From Candidatus Gastranaerophilales bacterium (GTDB taxonomy: Bacteria > Cyanobacteriota > Vampirovibrionia > Gastranaerophilales > Gastranaerophilaceae): a stretch of DNA of 64,000 bases. How positions within the stretch are numbered: the first letter of the stretch is position 1; every line of letters begins with the position of its first letter. A program made the position numbers and the translations under genes. Location: positions 1-64,000 of the forward strand of contig CALUWJ010000004.1 of assembly GCA_944324455.1 (NCBI GenBank). The letters run 5' to 3'. The notes under the pieces are model-generated. The model did no database searches. It saw only the letters and a program-made list of their open reading frames with translations, and had not been told where the DNA came from. This document shows positions 26,100-34,879 of the stretch, piece after piece.

Positions 26100-26834
26100 T
26101 TATGCAATATACATTTTAGCTAAATCTTCGCAATGTTTAAATCCTCGAGCTAAAATGTGTCTTGAAACAAGCTCGTTATCGTATTTTATTATTCTGTGTT
26201 CAACAAAAAATTTTCCTTCTTTATCAATAGTTAATTGAAGATAAACAGGCATTTTATCTTGCGTCATTGAACGCCCTACAGAACCCGCGTTTATAACTGT
26301 TTTATTATTATTCAAGCTATATCCGCAAGGTAGATGTGTATGTCCGCATAAAATTAAATCGGCAGAAGATGAGTCAACCATTTTTTCAACTTCTTCTTGA
26401 GGTAATTTAGGATAAATATTTTCGCTTTGATTTCTTGGAGACCCATGGACAAGCTCTATTTTTAGGTTGTTTAATTCAATTGATTTTTTCTCGGGTAAAT
26501 TTTTTACAAAATCAATGTATTTTTTATCGGTTATTTTAACATCTTCTTCTAAAGAATAACCCATACAGCTAAAAGCTTCTTTTGTTTTTGCTATTAGTTC
26601 AGGAGTACAATTTGCAACCATTTTATCGGTGTTGCCTTGAATAATTTCAAAATTTTCATTATATTTTTCTTTTAATTCAAAGATTTTTTGACAAACATAA
26701 TTAGGATTATATCCTGCTAAAATAATATCTCCAAGGCAAAATATTTTATCTGGGTTAAATTTTTCAATATCATTTAAAACATTATCAAAAGCTAATGCAT
26801 TAGCATGGATATCTGATATAACAGCTATTTTCAT
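26100..26834 (-). CDS. Calcineurin-like phosphoesterase (YfcE/MJ0936 type)
   Basis: A 244-aa soluble metallophosphoesterase with all usual blocks: AVISDIHANALA, FCLGDIILAGYNP, IQGNTDKMV, VHGSPR and LCGHTHLPCG. Family members are phosphodiesterases or protein phosphatases with broad in vitro activity. In contrast to the phosphoesterase at 17005 the metal site is complete. It is 9 bp downstream of the glycosyltransferase gene on the same strand. Confidence 0.87.
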   Translation of the reverse strand: MKIAVISDIHANALAFDNVLNDIEKFNPDKIFCLGDIILAGYNPNYVCQKIFELKEKYNENFEIIQGNTDKMVANCTPELIAKTKEAFSCMGYSLEEDVKITDKKYIDFVKNLPEKKSIELNNLKIELVHGSPRNQSENIYPKLPQEEVEKMVDSSSADLILCGHTHLPCGYSLNNNKTVINAGSVGRSMTQDKMPVYLQLTIDKEGKFFVEHRIIKYDNELVSRHILARGFKHCEDLAKMYIA

Positions 26835-26843
26835 ATATTCTCC

Positions 26844-28952
26844 TTATTTATATATTATTTTTCCATTTTTAATTGTATTTGTTTTATATACCGACATATT
26901 AGGGTTCATTAAAGACATAAATTCAATATCAGCTGACATATTATGCAGATAAACTACGCCATATTTACCTTTAATATAATCTTTTTTTGAAATCTTTTTT
27001 AAATATTTCATAGAATTTGTATCAACATAATGCCAGATTATTTTGTTGTTATCTTTTAAATTTGGAAAATAATCAAGATAATCTTCTCTATCATTTGTAA
27101 TTGCGTGGATTTCATAGTTTGATGGATAATTTTTTATGTCATTCTGAATAAATTTCATAAAATCATCTAATCTATACATCTCTCTTAATGGCATAGGATG
27201 TGTCATAGATAAGCAAATTGCAAATAAAATTATTGAATAAATCCCTTGCAGCATTCTATAAATCTTGTTTTCTTTAATAAAATGAAAAATAGAACTTATT
27301 GAAACAATTTCCAATAAAAATAAAAGCCCATAGCCTGCTAAAAGTATTCTTTTGTGTAAAATTGGTTTAATATAAATTGAAATTATTGATGAAATAATTA
27401 AAATAAAAGCAATTGAATAAATTAAATATATAAATAAATTTTCTTTGTTTATGTCTTTTTTAAGATTGATTTTATTCAGCCATTTATCAGGTAAAAATGA
27501 CATAATAAGTGTTATAAATAAAACTATACATAAAATTAAAAATACGTATTTATTTATAAAATATTCATTTATTGTATATAAAAAAGTGTTTTTGGATAAT
27601 TCATCTATCCAAGAGTTAAAGCCTTGATTAAATGAGGTTTTGTAGATATTTAATAAATAAGGCAAAAATGATAAACCGATTAAAATATTAGCTATCAAGA
27701 ATTTTAAAAGTTCTTTTTTTTCTTTTAAAAGGCTAAATATTCCCCATAAAAAATTGCCTAAAATGAAGATTGTAAGTATATAGTGGGTATTTATTACCAT
27801 GATTGATAATATTGAAAATATAATAAGGTTTTTGGTTTTTAAATCTTTTAAATATTTAAATAAAAAATAAATTACAGCTAAACTTAAAAACATTGCCATA
27901 GAATAACATCTTGCTTCTTGAGCATGATATATAAAAATTGTATTAATAGAAGCAAAAAAAGCACCAAATATTGCTGTTTTTGTGTTTTTAGGGTCGTTAT
28001 CTTTTAATAATAAAAATGTGGTTGGAATAATTAATATGCTAAAAATTAAAGGTAAAATTCTTAAAACTAAGTCAGATGAATTAAAAATTTTAGAAATAAT
28101 ATATTCAAAAATAAAGAACATTGGAGGATTTCCGGGGTCATTAAATGTTGAGATAAAATTTTTAATTGCAGTGGTTTTAGTGTAAATTTCATCAAGCCAC
28201 AAGGGATATTCTAAAAACCCAACAAGCCTTAAAAATATTCCTAAAATAATTATTGCACTAAGAGCATAATAAGGTGTGTTTTTAGGCAGTTTAAAATTAA
28301 AAATTTCTTTTTTGAAGTTATAAATTAAATAAGCAACAAGTAGCCAAAAATATGGAATAATAAAAATTTGCCAATTATAAAATAAAGCTAAAAATAAATT
28401 ATGAATATGAGATAAATAACCTTTGTAATTGCCTTTAAAATTTAATTGATAAGCGTTATAATTTTCTTTTTCACCATCTGTTTCCATTGTAAAATGTTTC
28501 TTTTTTAGTTTCAAAAGGTCATTTTTATTGTAAAATTCGGTTTTTTGCCCTGTATATAAGCTTAAATTAACAACGCTGTTTTCAAAATCTTTAATGTCAT
28601 CAGGATAAGCTATATAGAGATTTTTTATTTTTGAATCAGAAAAACCAACGATTTCATTATTGAATTTAATGCTGTAAATATTTGAAATGCCGTTGTTTTC
28701 AAAATTTAAACAGTAATCATTAAAACAGGCAAAAATATTTTTATTGTATTTCTTGTTTAGTTCAAGATTAATTGTAATAGGGTTTAGAGGGGTATTAAAT
28801 CCTTTAATTTGGAATTTATACGGATATTTTAAAAATATTGAAAGTATTGAATATAAGCTAAAAATAATTAAAATCCAAAATGCGGTTTTGATTATTTTAT
28901 TTTTTCTTTTTTCAATTATTGAATTATCCACAAATACCTCTTTCGATATCAA
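26844..28952 (-). CDS. GT39/PMT-like membrane glycosyltransferase
   Basis: A 702-aa polytopic protein: one N-terminal helix (about 20-42), an extracytoplasmic domain (about 45-190), then about ten helices. RLVGFLEYPLWLDEIYT near 243-260 contains the Asp-Glu pair typical of GT-C enzymes of the ArnT/PMT group, followed by GNPPMFFIFEYI and HAQEARCYSM. Such enzymes move sugars from polyprenyl phosphates to lipids or proteins on the outer face of the inner membrane. The acceptor is unknown. Confidence 0.75.
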   Translation of the reverse strand: MISKEVFVDNSIIEKRKNKIIKTAFWILIIFSLYSILSIFLKYPYKFQIKGFNTPLNPITINLELNKKYNKNIFACFNDYCLNFENNGISNIYSIKFNNEIVGFSDSKIKNLYIAYPDDIKDFENSVVNLSLYTGQKTEFYNKNDLLKLKKKHFTMETDGEKENYNAYQLNFKGNYKGYLSHIHNLFLALFYNWQIFIIPYFWLLVAYLIYNFKKEIFNFKLPKNTPYYALSAIIILGIFLRLVGFLEYPLWLDEIYTKTTAIKNFISTFNDPGNPPMFFIFEYIISKIFNSSDLVLRILPLIFSILIIPTTFLLLKDNDPKNTKTAIFGAFFASINTIFIYHAQEARCYSMAMFLSLAVIYFLFKYLKDLKTKNLIIFSILSIMVINTHYILTIFILGNFLWGIFSLLKEKKELLKFLIANILIGLSFLPYLLNIYKTSFNQGFNSWIDELSKNTFLYTINEYFINKYVFLILCIVLFITLIMSFLPDKWLNKINLKKDINKENLFIYLIYSIAFILIISSIISIYIKPILHKRILLAGYGLLFLLEIVSISSIFHFIKENKIYRMLQGIYSIILFAICLSMTHPMPLREMYRLDDFMKFIQNDIKNYPSNYEIHAITNDREDYLDYFPNLKDNNKIIWHYVDTNSMKYLKKISKKDYIKGKYGVVYLHNMSADIEFMSLMNPNMSVYKTNTIKNGKIIYK

Positions 28953-28960
28953 ATTTATGT

Positions 28961-28966
28961 TATAAT
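28961..28966 (+). promoter_or_regulatory. -10 box upstream of ispG
   Basis: A perfect TATAAT in the 51-bp divergent gap, 37 nt before the ispG ATG. No clear -35 is visible. Confidence 0.35.
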
Positions 28967-29003
28967 TCTAGCATATTTTTAAATTAAGGATGCTTTGTAA
29001 ATT

Positions 29004-30056
29004 ATGGAAAAAATACAAATAAAAATTGGAGATGTAAAAATTGGAGCAGGTGCACCTATTTCAATTCAATCTATGACAAACACCAAAACTGATGACACAT
29101 ATAAAACCCTAAAACAAATCGAAGCTTTAGCTAATGAGGGGTGTGAAATAATAAGGCTTGCTGTTTTAAATAAAAATTGCGCTTATGCTCTAAAAGAAAT
29201 TGTTAAAAATTCACCCATTCCAGCAGTTGCTGATATTCATTTTGATTATCGTTTAGCACTAATCGCTATGGATATGGGAATAAATGCTCTTAGAATTAAC
29301 CCTGGTAATATCGGCAATATTGAGCATACAAAAAGAGTTGTTGAAATGGCAAAAAAAACCAATACCCCGATTAGAATAGGAGTTAACGCGGGTTCATTAG
29401 AAAAAGACTTATATGAAGATAAAACCCTTAGTCTTGTAGATAAAATGATTATTTCAGCTAAAAGGCATATAAAAATTCTTGAAGATTTAGATTTTCATTT
29501 AATAAAAGTTTCTCTAAAATCCTCTGATGTTATGACTACAATAAAAGCTTATGAAAAAATATATAATGAAATTCCATATCCTTTGCATATAGGTTTAACT
29601 GAAGCAGGCACTTTAAGAGGCGGAATTGTTAAATCTTCAATTGCAATAGGAGCACTGTTATCTCAAAATATAGGTGATACAATAAGAGTCTCCCTAACAG
29701 AAGACCCTATTGAAGAAGTTAAACTTGCAAAAGAAATTTTAAAAACACTAGGATTAAAAAAAGGCGGAGTTAATTTTATTTCTTGTCCTACATGCGGAAG
29801 AACACAGATTGATTTAATCGGATTAGCTAAAAAAGTGGAAGAAAGATTTTCAAATATTCAAGCGCCGATTACAATAGCAACTATGGGTTGTCCTGTTAAC
29901 GGTCCAAAAGAGGCAGCGGGGGCTGATTATGGAATTGCAGGTGCAATAGGTGAAGGATACATATTTAAAAAAGGACAGATGATTAAAAAAGTTCCTCAAG
30001 AGGAATTATTAAATGAGCTTGAAAAAATAATCTATTCGGACTTAAAAATATCTTAA
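29004..30056 (+). CDS. ispG: 4-hydroxy-3-methylbut-2-enyl diphosphate synthase IspG
   Basis: A 350-aa 4Fe-4S enzyme of the MEP isoprenoid pathway, converting MEcPP to HMBPP. The TIM barrel begins GAPISIQSMTNTKT. Cluster cysteines are Cys261 and Cys264 (SCPTCGRTQ) and Cys296 (MGCPVNGPKEA). The length is the short bacterial type without the plant insert. It shows that isoprenoids come from the MEP rather than the mevalonate route. Confidence 0.95.
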   Translation: MEKIQIKIGDVKIGAGAPISIQSMTNTKTDDTYKTLKQIEALANEGCEIIRLAVLNKNCAYALKEIVKNSPIPAVADIHFDYRLALIAMDMGINALRINPGNIGNIEHTKRVVEMAKKTNTPIRIGVNAGSLEKDLYEDKTLSLVDKMIISAKRHIKILEDLDFHLIKVSLKSSDVMTTIKAYEKIYNEIPYPLHIGLTEAGTLRGGIVKSSIAIGALLSQNIGDTIRVSLTEDPIEEVKLAKEILKTLGLKKGGVNFISCPTCGRTQIDLIGLAKKVEERFSNIQAPITIATMGCPVNGPKEAAGADYGIAGAIGEGYIFKKGQMIKKVPQEELLNELEKIIYSDLKIS

Positions 30057-30127
30057 TACTTTGTAAAAAAGAAAACATGTTATATAATATAATTAAATAT
30101 GGTTAATGTTTGGTAAAGGATATATTA

Positions 30128-30502
30128 ATGAAAAAATTATTAGTATTATTTGGAGTTATGGCATTATTACCTATGGCTTCTTTTGCTTATTATTATGAAA
30201 ATGAAACCGCTGATATTGATGTTTTAAAAGCACAAGGTTATAGTGATAGCGCTTTAATGATAGTTGATTTAACTAATGATATAAACAAAGGCCAAAATGG
30301 AACTTATACACGCCGTTATCAACAGAAATCTCCAAAAGGTAAATTGGGTAATGCTTACACATATTTAAAAAGATATGTTGATCCATTCCAAGATGATGGT
30401 AAATTTGGTGAACATCAAATTAATTTCACAAATACTTGGATGGATGATACCACTCATTATTCTTCAGCTCTTGAAGAAAAATCAAGTGTAGAAAATTTAT
30501 AA
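30128..30502 (+). CDS. Small secreted protein, unknown
   Basis: A 124-aa protein with a clear Sec signal peptide (MKKLLVLFGVMALLPMASFA, cleavage near 20) and a Tyr-rich mature part containing LKRYVDPFQDDGKFGEHQIN. The ATG at 30128 with AAAGGA upstream is preferred to an earlier TTG. No family recognised; probably periplasmic or surface-associated. Its stop overlaps the convergent NuoN-like gene by 6 nt. Confidence 0.65.
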   Translation: MKKLLVLFGVMALLPMASFAYYYENETADIDVLKAQGYSDSALMIVDLTNDINKGQNGTYTRRYQQKSPKGKLGNAYTYLKRYVDPFQDDGKFGEHQINFTNTWMDDTTHYSSALEEKSSVENL

Positions 30503-31903
30503 AAATATTTTTACTACCAAAAATAATATTGAAAAAACAGGAACAACGTAATTAATCGTTGTTCTTTTTTTGAACTTATTTTTTAACAGCATTTTGTCAA
30601 AATGATAAATATTTTGTATTACTTTTAGAGAACTTAATAAAATCATCATAAAAGCAAAGACTATCAATATAACAGCAGTGTATGCAGATATGTCAAAGAG
30701 ATAAATGTTTTTAACTATTTGTAGAAAAGATTTTGAAATATCGCTATATACAACAGATGACATCATAAGTATGAGTATAGATAAAATCAAAGCATAAAAT
30801 CTGTTGTTAAAAAATATGCAAGAAATAGAATTAAGATTTATTTTATTTACACCAAAATTAATTTTTAAAATTGCTAATAGCGAATATATGCCTAAAAATA
30901 AAATAGCGCAATTGAAAGCGGTTTTTATGTTGAAAATATTAGAGCCAAAAAGAATTATATTTAAAATTATGAGATTATTAAAAATACAATTTGTATTTGC
31001 AAAAAGTTTTATAAGATTTTTTTGTTTTAAGGTAAATATTGAAAATGTTATTATGGAAAAACCTATAAATATGCTTATGGGAATTTGTATTATATCAGAG
31101 TTTATATTAAGAAATAGTGATATTTTATCAAAAGCGCAAATTCCAATATAGGGTAAATACATAAATAAAAGCGCGTTATAAGAGAGATTTGTTTTGTAAT
31201 TTTTATCCAGTTGATAATTATAAAAAGGAAATAAACCGATTTTTAATAAAATTGATAAAATTAAGCATACTTTAATAATATTTGATTGCAGATTATTTTC
31301 AATTAATAATGTAAGAATATAAAACGAATAAAATAAAAAGCTTGAACATAATGATAAGAATATAAAATCTTTAGAATAAACTTGATATTTTCTTATTCTC
31401 ATATTTGAAGCAAATTTATAGATTAAAAATACACTTAAATCTAAAAATATAAAAATTAATAAAAAACTCATGCTTGAAGTAAGAAAACTTCCCATCAAAG
31501 ATAATAATAAAAGTATAGTGTTTAATATCGGAGTTTTGAACTTTATTTTTCGGTTTAATTGATAGTGTGTAAATAAAAATAATAGTAATAATAAGTTTAG
31601 CGATATTTTAATTAAAATTGAGGTTTTATCTATTATAAAAAGACCATTTAAAAAAGAAACGCTGAAATCTTGATTATAGAAAAAATTTTTAAAATATATT
31701 GAACCAGATATAATTAAATTTAAAATTAAAGCTCCGTTTGTAATAAAGTCGGATAATCTTTTTGTATTTAATTTTCTTTTGAAAAATAAAAAGAAAAACA
31801 TATTTAAAATAATACCGATTATACAAACAATCTCGGCTGAAAAAAATGAAATAAATTCATTTAGCATAATTTGATTATTAAAGTTTAAAATAATATTTTC
31901 CAT
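30497..31903 (-). CDS. NuoN-like antiporter-type membrane protein (degenerate)
   Basis: A 468-aa, Phe/Ile/Leu-rich polytopic protein with about 13 helices. LLKIGLFPFYNYQLDKNYK near 223 resembles the NuoN block usually reading FKIAAVPFHxWxPDVYEG, so one channel Lys is kept, but the following Pro/Asp/Tyr and Gly-Ala-Pro-Thr residues are gone. Third in a minus-strand L-M-N order cluster, 3 nt after the NuoM-like gene. Function as a real proton-pumping subunit is doubtful. Homology by eye only. Confidence 0.5.
   Translation of the reverse strand: MENIILNFNNQIMLNEFISFFSAEIVCIIGIILNMFFFLFFKRKLNTKRLSDFITNGALILNLIISGSIYFKNFFYNQDFSVSFLNGLFIIDKTSILIKISLNLLLLLFLFTHYQLNRKIKFKTPILNTILLLLSLMGSFLTSSMSFLLIFIFLDLSVFLIYKFASNMRIRKYQVYSKDFIFLSLCSSFLFYSFYILTLLIENNLQSNIIKVCLILSILLKIGLFPFYNYQLDKNYKTNLSYNALLFMYLPYIGICAFDKISLFLNINSDIIQIPISIFIGFSIITFSIFTLKQKNLIKLFANTNCIFNNLIILNIILFGSNIFNIKTAFNCAILFLGIYSLLAILKINFGVNKINLNSISCIFFNNRFYALILSILILMMSSVVYSDISKSFLQIVKNIYLFDISAYTAVILIVFAFMMILLSSLKVIQNIYHFDKMLLKNKFKKRTTINYVVPVFSILFLVVKIFL
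30541..30571 (+). terminator. Terminator of the secreted-protein gene inside the convergent CDS
   Basis: An 8-bp perfect stem (30541-30548 with 30557-30564), 8-nt loop, then eight T. It lies 39 bp after the plus-strand stop but within the 3' coding part of the opposite NuoN-like gene. Confidence 0.75.
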
Positions 31904-31906
31904 TTA

Positions 31907-33364
31907 TTAACTTCCAAAACTAAAACTATTTACCATTAAATCATATATATATTGATAACCTAGAGTCATAATTATTGTTAAAAATATAAGAATATAAAAA
32001 CAAAATAAGTTGCTTTTTATTGTGAAAAATTTAAAATCAGGTTTTTCAATCGGTTCAATTATAATTTTGTTGGCAAAATTTAACATAGCTAAATTTATCA
32101 TAAATAAACCAACTAAAAGAATATAGCCGGATAAATTTAAAATAATTCCTTCGTAATCAAATGAAAATATAGAAGATAAAACAATAAAAGTGGTGCTAAA
32201 CATTAATAAAAACGGTGTTCTTATTAAATTTAGAATTGAAAATAAAAATATTAACAATAGAGATTTTTGTGTAATTTTTTTAAAATCTTCAATTAAATCT
32301 GTTTTAAATTTATTTATAAGCACGGTTATTATAAAACCTAAAAGCAGATATGAAATAATTAAAGATAAAATATAGTAAATAAATTGGCTTATACCATCTG
32401 AATTAAATATAAATAAAACAAATAATCCGATAATAATGTTTGGAATTATTGAATTTTTAAAGAAATTAATTACAGAGTTTGCTCTAAAAGATAGAATAAT
32501 ATAATACATGAAATTAAAAATTAAATAAAAAGCAATGTATTCTTGATAATGATAGATTAAATAATCAAATGAGGGATAAATTTTAAATAATAAAACTAAC
32601 CCTATTAAAGCGCAAGATATTGTGTTGATTATAGAAATATAGTTATTAGAAATTGTTAAATGTTTAATTGAATTATTAAATGGAATAAAATTAAAAAATC
32701 TGAAAATTAAAATCAAAAACCCAATAAAAGCAAGGGTAGCAGAAAAATCGCTGATATGATATAAATTGTCTATAATATTAGAATAGCTTAGATTTATGTT
32801 ATTTATTAAAAAATATCTTATAAAATCATATCCCATTAAAAAAATTGCCAAAAGAAAAATAAAACAATCTTCAATGAGCTTGAATTTTAATATGTTGGTT
32901 TTTTTGGTTGGGTTTATAAAAATATTTTGCATAAAATAGAAAATTAATAGAATTAAAAAAATAGAACTTAAAGAAATAAATATGTTATCTGTTAAAATAA
33001 ACCCTTGAATTATTCCTAAAAGCAAAATTAAGGTTGAATAAAAAGCTCTGTGCGATTTTGATATGATGTTTTTTGAAAATATTGAAAACAACATAAAAAT
33101 AAGCGCTGTAAATAATAAAATTAATGATGAAGTGTTGTTTAGCGAAAAATTTAAATTAAACAGTGAAAAATCAGTTTTATTAATAAGAAATAAAACACAA
33201 GAAATTACAATAAAATTAAAAACTAAAAAAGTATTTGAAATGTTTCTTATATGTATCGGGTTTTTGACAAAAAAACCGATACCTAAAATTCCTGAAAGAA
33301 TAAAAGGTAAAAACATTGAAAGATTTAGTATAATATTTTTTATATTTTCAATAATTTCAAGCAT
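31907..33364 (-). CDS. NuoM-like antiporter-type membrane protein (degenerate)
   Basis: A 485-aa polytopic protein. The ATG at 33364 follows GGAG and is preferred to an upstream TTG. The stretch LAFIGFLILIFRFFNFIPF near 220 occupies the place of the NuoM block that normally ends KVPLFPFHxWLPDAH; the channel Lys and the His/Trp/Leu/Pro block are lost. LNLIRTPFLLMFSTTFIVL near 390 matches the GLPxxxGFxGE helix in position. It overlaps the NuoL-like gene by 8 nt. Confidence 0.5.
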   Translation of the reverse strand: MLEIIENIKNIILNLSMFLPFILSGILGIGFFVKNPIHIRNISNTFLVFNFIVISCVLFLINKTDFSLFNLNFSLNNTSSLILLFTALIFMLFSIFSKNIISKSHRAFYSTLILLLGIIQGFILTDNIFISLSSIFLILLIFYFMQNIFINPTKKTNILKFKLIEDCFIFLLAIFLMGYDFIRYFLINNINLSYSNIIDNLYHISDFSATLAFIGFLILIFRFFNFIPFNNSIKHLTISNNYISIINTISCALIGLVLLFKIYPSFDYLIYHYQEYIAFYLIFNFMYYIILSFRANSVINFFKNSIIPNIIIGLFVLFIFNSDGISQFIYYILSLIISYLLLGFIITVLINKFKTDLIEDFKKITQKSLLLIFLFSILNLIRTPFLLMFSTTFIVLSSIFSFDYEGIILNLSGYILLVGLFMINLAMLNFANKIIIEPIEKPDFKFFTIKSNLFCFYILIFLTIIMTLGYQYIYDLMVNSFSFGS

Positions 33365-34772
33365 TGTTTTCTCCAAAAAGCACAACAAATATTGTAAGAA
33401 TAACAACAAGTGCTATTATGATAAAAATATTTTTGAATGTTTTAAGGCCTTTATTTCTTATGTTTTTTAGAACAAATAAAGAAAGGATATAATCGAATAG
33501 TTTTAAAATAAACAGCGTAAAATTTTTTGTTATTTTATTATCAATAAAATTTAATATATCAGAAGTGATTGTAGGAATTTTTTCAAAAAATATTATATGC
33601 AATTTTTCCAATAAAAATCCTTTTTGTTTTATGAAAAAATGTTTCTTAAGATTAGTTTTATCTTTATATAATAAAAACGCCAATAAAAATAGAATTAAAA
33701 TATTTAAAATTGCATAAGAAATTAATGTTTTTGTTTTATCGCAAAATAAATAGTTATAAATGAATATTACATTTATTGCTGATATGAAATATCCAAAAAA
33801 TATTTTAATGTTTTTTTCGTAAAGAAGAAATATCAATGAAGTTATAACACTCAAAATTAAAAGAATTTTAAGATAGAATATTGATTTTGGTAAAAATTCA
33901 AAAATCGGCATTGTTTTATATAAAAGTACAAATCCAAATATGCTGTTTAAACAAGTTGCAACAGATAAATATAAAATATTTGATGAATTAACCATAAAAC
34001 TATAAAAGCAGCTGAATGGTATAACAAACATTCTTGTGCTTATTGCGCCAACAAAACAAGATGCACATAAAATAAATTCAATCGGGTTTGCTATTCCATA
34101 TGTGTAGCTGAATAATTCATTTAACTCTGAATAGATTAATGAAGTTGATTGAATATACCCTTGAGATAGTATTGCGTATTTAAATAAAATTAAAATAGAA
34201 GTTAAAAATAAAATATCTCCAATTAAAAATATTCGATAAAATCTTGTTGTGTTATAGTTTGCAACATCTTTAAACAAATCAAAATTTGCAAAAATATAAA
34301 CTAAAATCCCCTGAATTATCCAAAATATTAAACTTTGAATTAAAGAATAGCTTGAAATAAATATGTAAGTATTAAAGCTTAAAAGTAAAAGAAAAATATA
34401 ATATCCTTGTTTTTTAAAGATAAATTCCTTTTTTTTATTAAAATAAATTATTGAAAATATTGAAATTAAAAAATAGACTAAAGCGCAATAAATTAAAAAG
34501 TCGATATTGATTTTATCGATTAATATTCCAAAATTAAGATTTAGTTCCCCGATTGAAATAATATTTTGATTAAAGTTTATAATTGTATCATTTGAATAAA
34601 ACATTTTTAAATAAACAAATGACAATAAGGATATTAAATTAGAAATGCTTGTGCTCCAGTTTAGAATTTTTTTATCTATGTATTGCAGATTTAATTTTGT
34701 TGCAATTAAAAATAATGCCAACAAAAAAGGAAGAAAAATCGCACTGTTACAAATTAAAAAACTAATATCCAT
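33357..34772 (-). CDS. NuoL-like antiporter-type membrane protein (degenerate)
   Basis: A 471-aa polytopic protein and first gene of the three. GILIDKINIDFLIYCALVYF near 85 looks like the NuoL opening helix (FxLDxLSxxM...). The region SCFVGAISTRMFVIPFSCF near 240 stands where NuoL has GKSAQFPxHxWLPDAM and HAATMVxAG; the Lys and His of the proton path are absent. The C-terminal long helix-like tail (about 380-470) is present. It is shorter than true NuoL (about 610). Confidence 0.55.
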   Translation of the reverse strand: MDISFLICNSAIFLPFLLALFLIATKLNLQYIDKKILNWSTSISNLISLLSFVYLKMFYSNDTIINFNQNIISIGELNLNFGILIDKINIDFLIYCALVYFLISIFSIIYFNKKKEFIFKKQGYYIFLLLLSFNTYIFISSYSLIQSLIFWIIQGILVYIFANFDLFKDVANYNTTRFYRIFLIGDILFLTSILILFKYAILSQGYIQSTSLIYSELNELFSYTYGIANPIEFILCASCFVGAISTRMFVIPFSCFYSFMVNSSNILYLSVATCLNSIFGFVLLYKTMPIFEFLPKSIFYLKILLILSVITSLIFLLYEKNIKIFFGYFISAINVIFIYNYLFCDKTKTLISYAILNILILFLLAFLLYKDKTNLKKHFFIKQKGFLLEKLHIIFFEKIPTITSDILNFIDNKITKNFTLFILKLFDYILSLFVLKNIRNKGLKTFKNIFIIIALVVILTIFVVLFGENNA

Positions 34773-34879
34773 AGCTTTATCTTATATATTTTTTAACTTT
34801 TTAGCAATACAATATTTTATTTAGAATGCTTTTGGAATAAAATTAAAGTAATTAAACTTTAAAGGAGAATTGATAAATC

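Noticed and set aside
33063-33470. 135-codon plus-strand ORF
   Set aside because: Antisense to the NuoM-like and NuoL-like genes; Lys/Asn/Ile-rich mirror of a hydrophobic coding strand, with no ribosome site.
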